Assembly: GCF_026213295.1 (NCBI RefSeq) | Contig: NC_079414.1 | Coordinates: 7,189,102 to 7,253,101 of the forward strand | Direction of reading: 5' to 3' | Length of the DNA stretch: 64,000 nt | Source: Gadus chalcogrammus | Taxonomy: Eukaryota > Chordata > Actinopteri > Gadiformes > Gadidae | Part shown: one piece after another, positions 38,844-64,000 of the stretch | How positions within the stretch are numbered: position 1 is the stretch's first letter | How the letters are laid out: the number at the start of each line of letters is the position of its first letter | Position numbers and translations under genes: made by a program | Notes under the pieces: generated by a model | The model's database searches: none | What the model was told of the DNA's origin: nothing | The model's input: only the letters and a program-made list of their open reading frames with translations

Positions 38844-40171
38844 CCTGTCGCCTCACCAGATAGCTGAAAGATGGAATACCTGATTGAGAAACGTTAATTT
38901 GCCATTATAAAGCTTATTTTTTAATATTTAATCAAAATATATAATCAAGGATTATGTTAGTTGTTCATTGTACGGAATTGAGCATATTAAATAACCACAA
39001 TCTAGACTGGTCCAAGGGGGAAACATAGTGAGGATTACTGGGTTGCTATACAAATGTACCCCACTAGGTGGAAGTCAAAATCCTCAAATGAACTGGCCCT
39101 TTGACACAACCTCCATCAGGTTTTGGGTCCCCCCCCCCCCCGCCCCCCGTCCCACTCCCAACTTGTTTTGGGACAAAGGAGCTCATGGCTTCCATAAAAA
39201 TAGCAAGATGATTGTTGCCTGTTATTTATTATTGTTTTAACGTTACGACATAACGTGTTCAAACTGCGATACGATCCAATGGCGTTACAGAGTATACGCA
39301 TAAACAAATAAAAAGAAAGCAACGCCTTTTTATATTATCCATCTGTAGGCTTATAAGCAGCTCACCAAAACAATAACAGGCTCATGTGGGAAACAGAGCT
39401 AGGCCAACCAGCACACACTTTACACTCTTGTTATCTATTAATTGGAAAGCAAGATATTTTTTTTTTTTAAAAAGCATTGTTCTTAAAACGAAATCAAAAC
39501 CCAATATCAAAATCTGCACCAAACCACTATTTAGGATATTGGTATAACATCTATGTGTATTTGAGCGTAGCAGAATGCTAGCCAGCTAGCCTACGTTTTG
39601 TTATGATGCACAGCAATGGCTGAGCCTCCGTCGCTCGGCTGGGAAGATAACGAGCAGAAAATGTTAGATTGGGCTTCAAGGGGCGCTCCCCAAGCCAACC
39701 CAGGGCCTGGTGGTCAGCACACACCGGACCAGAGCTCGGTCCATTGTTGTGAGGTGGCTTGAGGACAGTTTAAAGGCGTGCTAGGTTAGCCTCCAGCTAA
39801 CTTGTCAATGCAGTGAGTTGGGATTTAAATGCCCCTTGCAAGGTGGCTGCAGAGGCTAGGCCGGGTTCTTATCTCAGTGGCTCCAAGTAGAGTGGTGGAT
39901 AAATCATTGATCTTCATCGCATTAAAATGCAAAGAATAGTGCAATGCTCGCGTTCAGGAACAGATAGATGAACAATAAGAACCAAAGTACCAACTTTGTC
40001 TTCCCCTAGCTGGTTAGGCTAGCTCAGCGTCTCGTAGCTGGGTGAATACACCACATTAAATGCAATGGAGTCACGAATAGCTTCACCTGCAGTGGACTCC
40101 AGACAAACAGCGCCTAGTTAGGAAGATTACCGGCGGAAACGTCCGGTCTGTGTCCTAATGTTTTATTTTAC

Positions 40172-40290
40172 CTTCGTGTGCAGACACTGTTTCTTAATTT
40201 TCTTTATCCACCTCCTTTCGTCCAGCTGTTTCACATGACAGCAGCTGGTGCTGCTGCTGGTGGTGATGGTGGTGATGGTGGCTTTCGGTT
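40172..40290 (-). other. kdm4c: Possible non-coding first exon of kdm4c
   Basis: On the minus strand the sequence CACACGAAG is followed by GTAAAATAAA, a plausible splice donor with the exon ending at 40172. It would join the acceptor at 38864-38870 just upstream of the kdm4c ATG. The upstream limit is arbitrary. This is inferred only from a splice-like site and position. Confidence 0.25.
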
Positions 40291-40292
40291 CG

Positions 40293-40779
<487 letters not shown>

Positions 40780-41313
40780 TGCACTGGGGGAGTTCCAGAT
40801 GACGGTACAGCAGGCCGACGCCGAAAGGCTGCGTTGCGTCACGAGCACCGGAGTTGTGTGCATGGGATCGGTGTGTTCTCTCAGGAAACTCCCATCACTG
40901 CGTGTTCAGATCTGGTGCTCGGTTTATAGACAACGAACTATATATTATAACATAATGATAAGCTTGTACGAAAAGGGTCCCCACCTGTGACTAAAAACAA
41001 TTGGATACATTTAAAATATATTTTTATTTTTAGATTGATTAGACTTACAATAATAATTTGTTTAAATTACTGAAACATACTGTATCACCTATTGTTTAAC
41101 AAAACAGTAGTTCCCCATATGAAATTAATTTTCGTACGTACAATTATAAATAGTTAATCTATGATACTTTTTGGTCATCTTTATTGGGTATATGGAGTGC
41201 ATTATCAATAGTTTGCCATCGATCGGACGGGTACTCTGTGTGTGGAGAGGAGTGGCACACCGGCGTGCAGTAGCGCTCCGTAAACTGGGAGGGTCGCCAG
41301 TGACTCTGCAAAT

Positions 41314-63225
<21,912 letters not shown>

Positions 63226-63239
63226 GTATGCACCATCAA

Positions 63240-64000
63240 GTCTTACTTCCACACATTATTTAATTGTTCGCAATTTGATTTTAATAGTATTGTTGTTTTT
63301 TTTTTATCAACTTTTTATTGATAAAATATACGTGAACATTTTTTTAATAGTACAAGTTTTTTGTTTTGTTTTTACATCTCAAAATCATGTACCATGTACC
63401 AGAAACAGAGCAAACATGAAAACAAGAAACACCCCCAACCCATGTTTACCCCATTACCAACCCCTGCCCCTGATCTCTCAGCCTTTCAAGAAAAAAATAA
63501 CTTATTAAAAAAATACAGATATATAATTCAAACATAGAGAGAAGAAAAAGGAAAATAATAATCAAATAAATAATCACATTTTGTTAATGCTGTACTCTTT
63601 CTTTTACCAAATTGTAAGCTTCATCCCATGCTTTTAGGGTTTTCAGACTAGCTCCATGCACCCAGGCCACAGATCTCTCCCATCATAACTATAACTAAAA
63701 AAGAGTTGGCCCACTTCTGCCAAGATAATGTGTGAGGTGGTTGCCATCCGGGGGCTAACATTTTCTTTGCTGTGCAGTGAGACCAGCCCATAAGAATACG
63801 CCTCTGCTGTAGAGACAATTCTAGACTAGTCAACATTAAGTAAAAGTAAGGTCGGTGACAATGGGATATTCACTTTCAGCATGTCACTTAAAGTGGACCA
63901 TAAGTGTCCCCAAAAGGCAAACACGCTGGGACATTACAAATTTACAAATGTAAAAATGACCCTGGGGAATTAAGTGTACATAGGTTACAGTGAGGAGATG
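63240..64000 (-). mobile_element. LINE (L1-like) 3' end, antisense in the last visible ecpas intron
   Basis: On the minus strand, about 63650-63836 encodes WQPPHTLSWQKWANSF, then MMGEICGL. After a one-base frame change, about 63596-63660 encodes ASLKTLKAWDEAYNLV followed by a stop. A Trp/Asp-rich C-terminus of this kind resembles the end of L1-clade ORF2. An AT-rich 3' tail follows toward 63240. It appears 5'-truncated or runs off the window and is frameshifted. The clade is inferred from memory of pattern only. Confidence 0.5.

Overview
This window is vertebrate nuclear DNA, almost certainly from a teleost fish. It has large intron-rich genes with GT-AG splice sites, proteins that read as direct orthologues of vertebrate families, fish-type DNA transposons and retroposon tails, and an extraordinary load of dinucleotide (mostly CA/TG) microsatellites and minisatellites. 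That repeat load resembles gadiform (cod-like) genomes, but the species is an inference I cannot confirm. I see no bacterial, plasmid, CRISPR or viral gene content, and no tRNA or rRNA gene.

Three protein-coding genes account for the coding sequence. (1) The last two coding exons of a LAR-type receptor tyrosine phosphatase, most likely ptprd, lie on + (146-2295). (2) A complete kdm4c, a JmjC histone H3K9/H3K36 demethylase, lies on - (start codon 38843, stop 11433). I resolved 21 coding exons whose phases all join without a break, giving 1,620 codons. (3) ecpas (Ecm29 proteasome adaptor and scaffold) lies on + from its start codon at 41314 to the window edge. I resolved 46 phase-consistent exons (5,222 nt, 1,740 complete codons); only about the last 100 residues lie beyond the window. 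ptprd and kdm4c converge tail to tail across about 9 kb of 3'UTR and transposon-rich intergenic DNA. kdm4c and ecpas are head to head, with start codons about 2.5 kb apart. ptprd next to kdm4c is also the human 9p24 arrangement.

The rest is introns and spacers. They hold a 513-bp element with 35-bp terminal inverted repeats (1354-1866), a nested pair of DNA transposons (6446-7480), a tandemly duplicated unit carrying a tRNA-Tyr-like pol III promoter (9062-9815), a foldback element with about 200-bp arms (29178-29830), two copies of one inverted-repeat transposon in introns of both large genes (37121-38513 and 50455-51143), an inverted repeat in the kdm4c/ecpas promoter region, a 588-bp element carrying a broken RecQ-helicase fragment (52498-53085), a textbook hAT MITE with an 8-bp target duplication (62059-62408), and a LINE 3' end (about 63240-64000).

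The most interesting points are as follows. Long CA/TG repeats sit directly against several splice sites in kdm4c and ecpas. kdm4c has a 1,964-bp linker exon that makes the protein about half as long again as human KDM4C. A mobile-element-like inverted repeat with YY1-like motifs lies between the divergent genes. A RecQ-like helicase fragment sits inside a short transposon. I did not find a clearly new multi-gene biological system.
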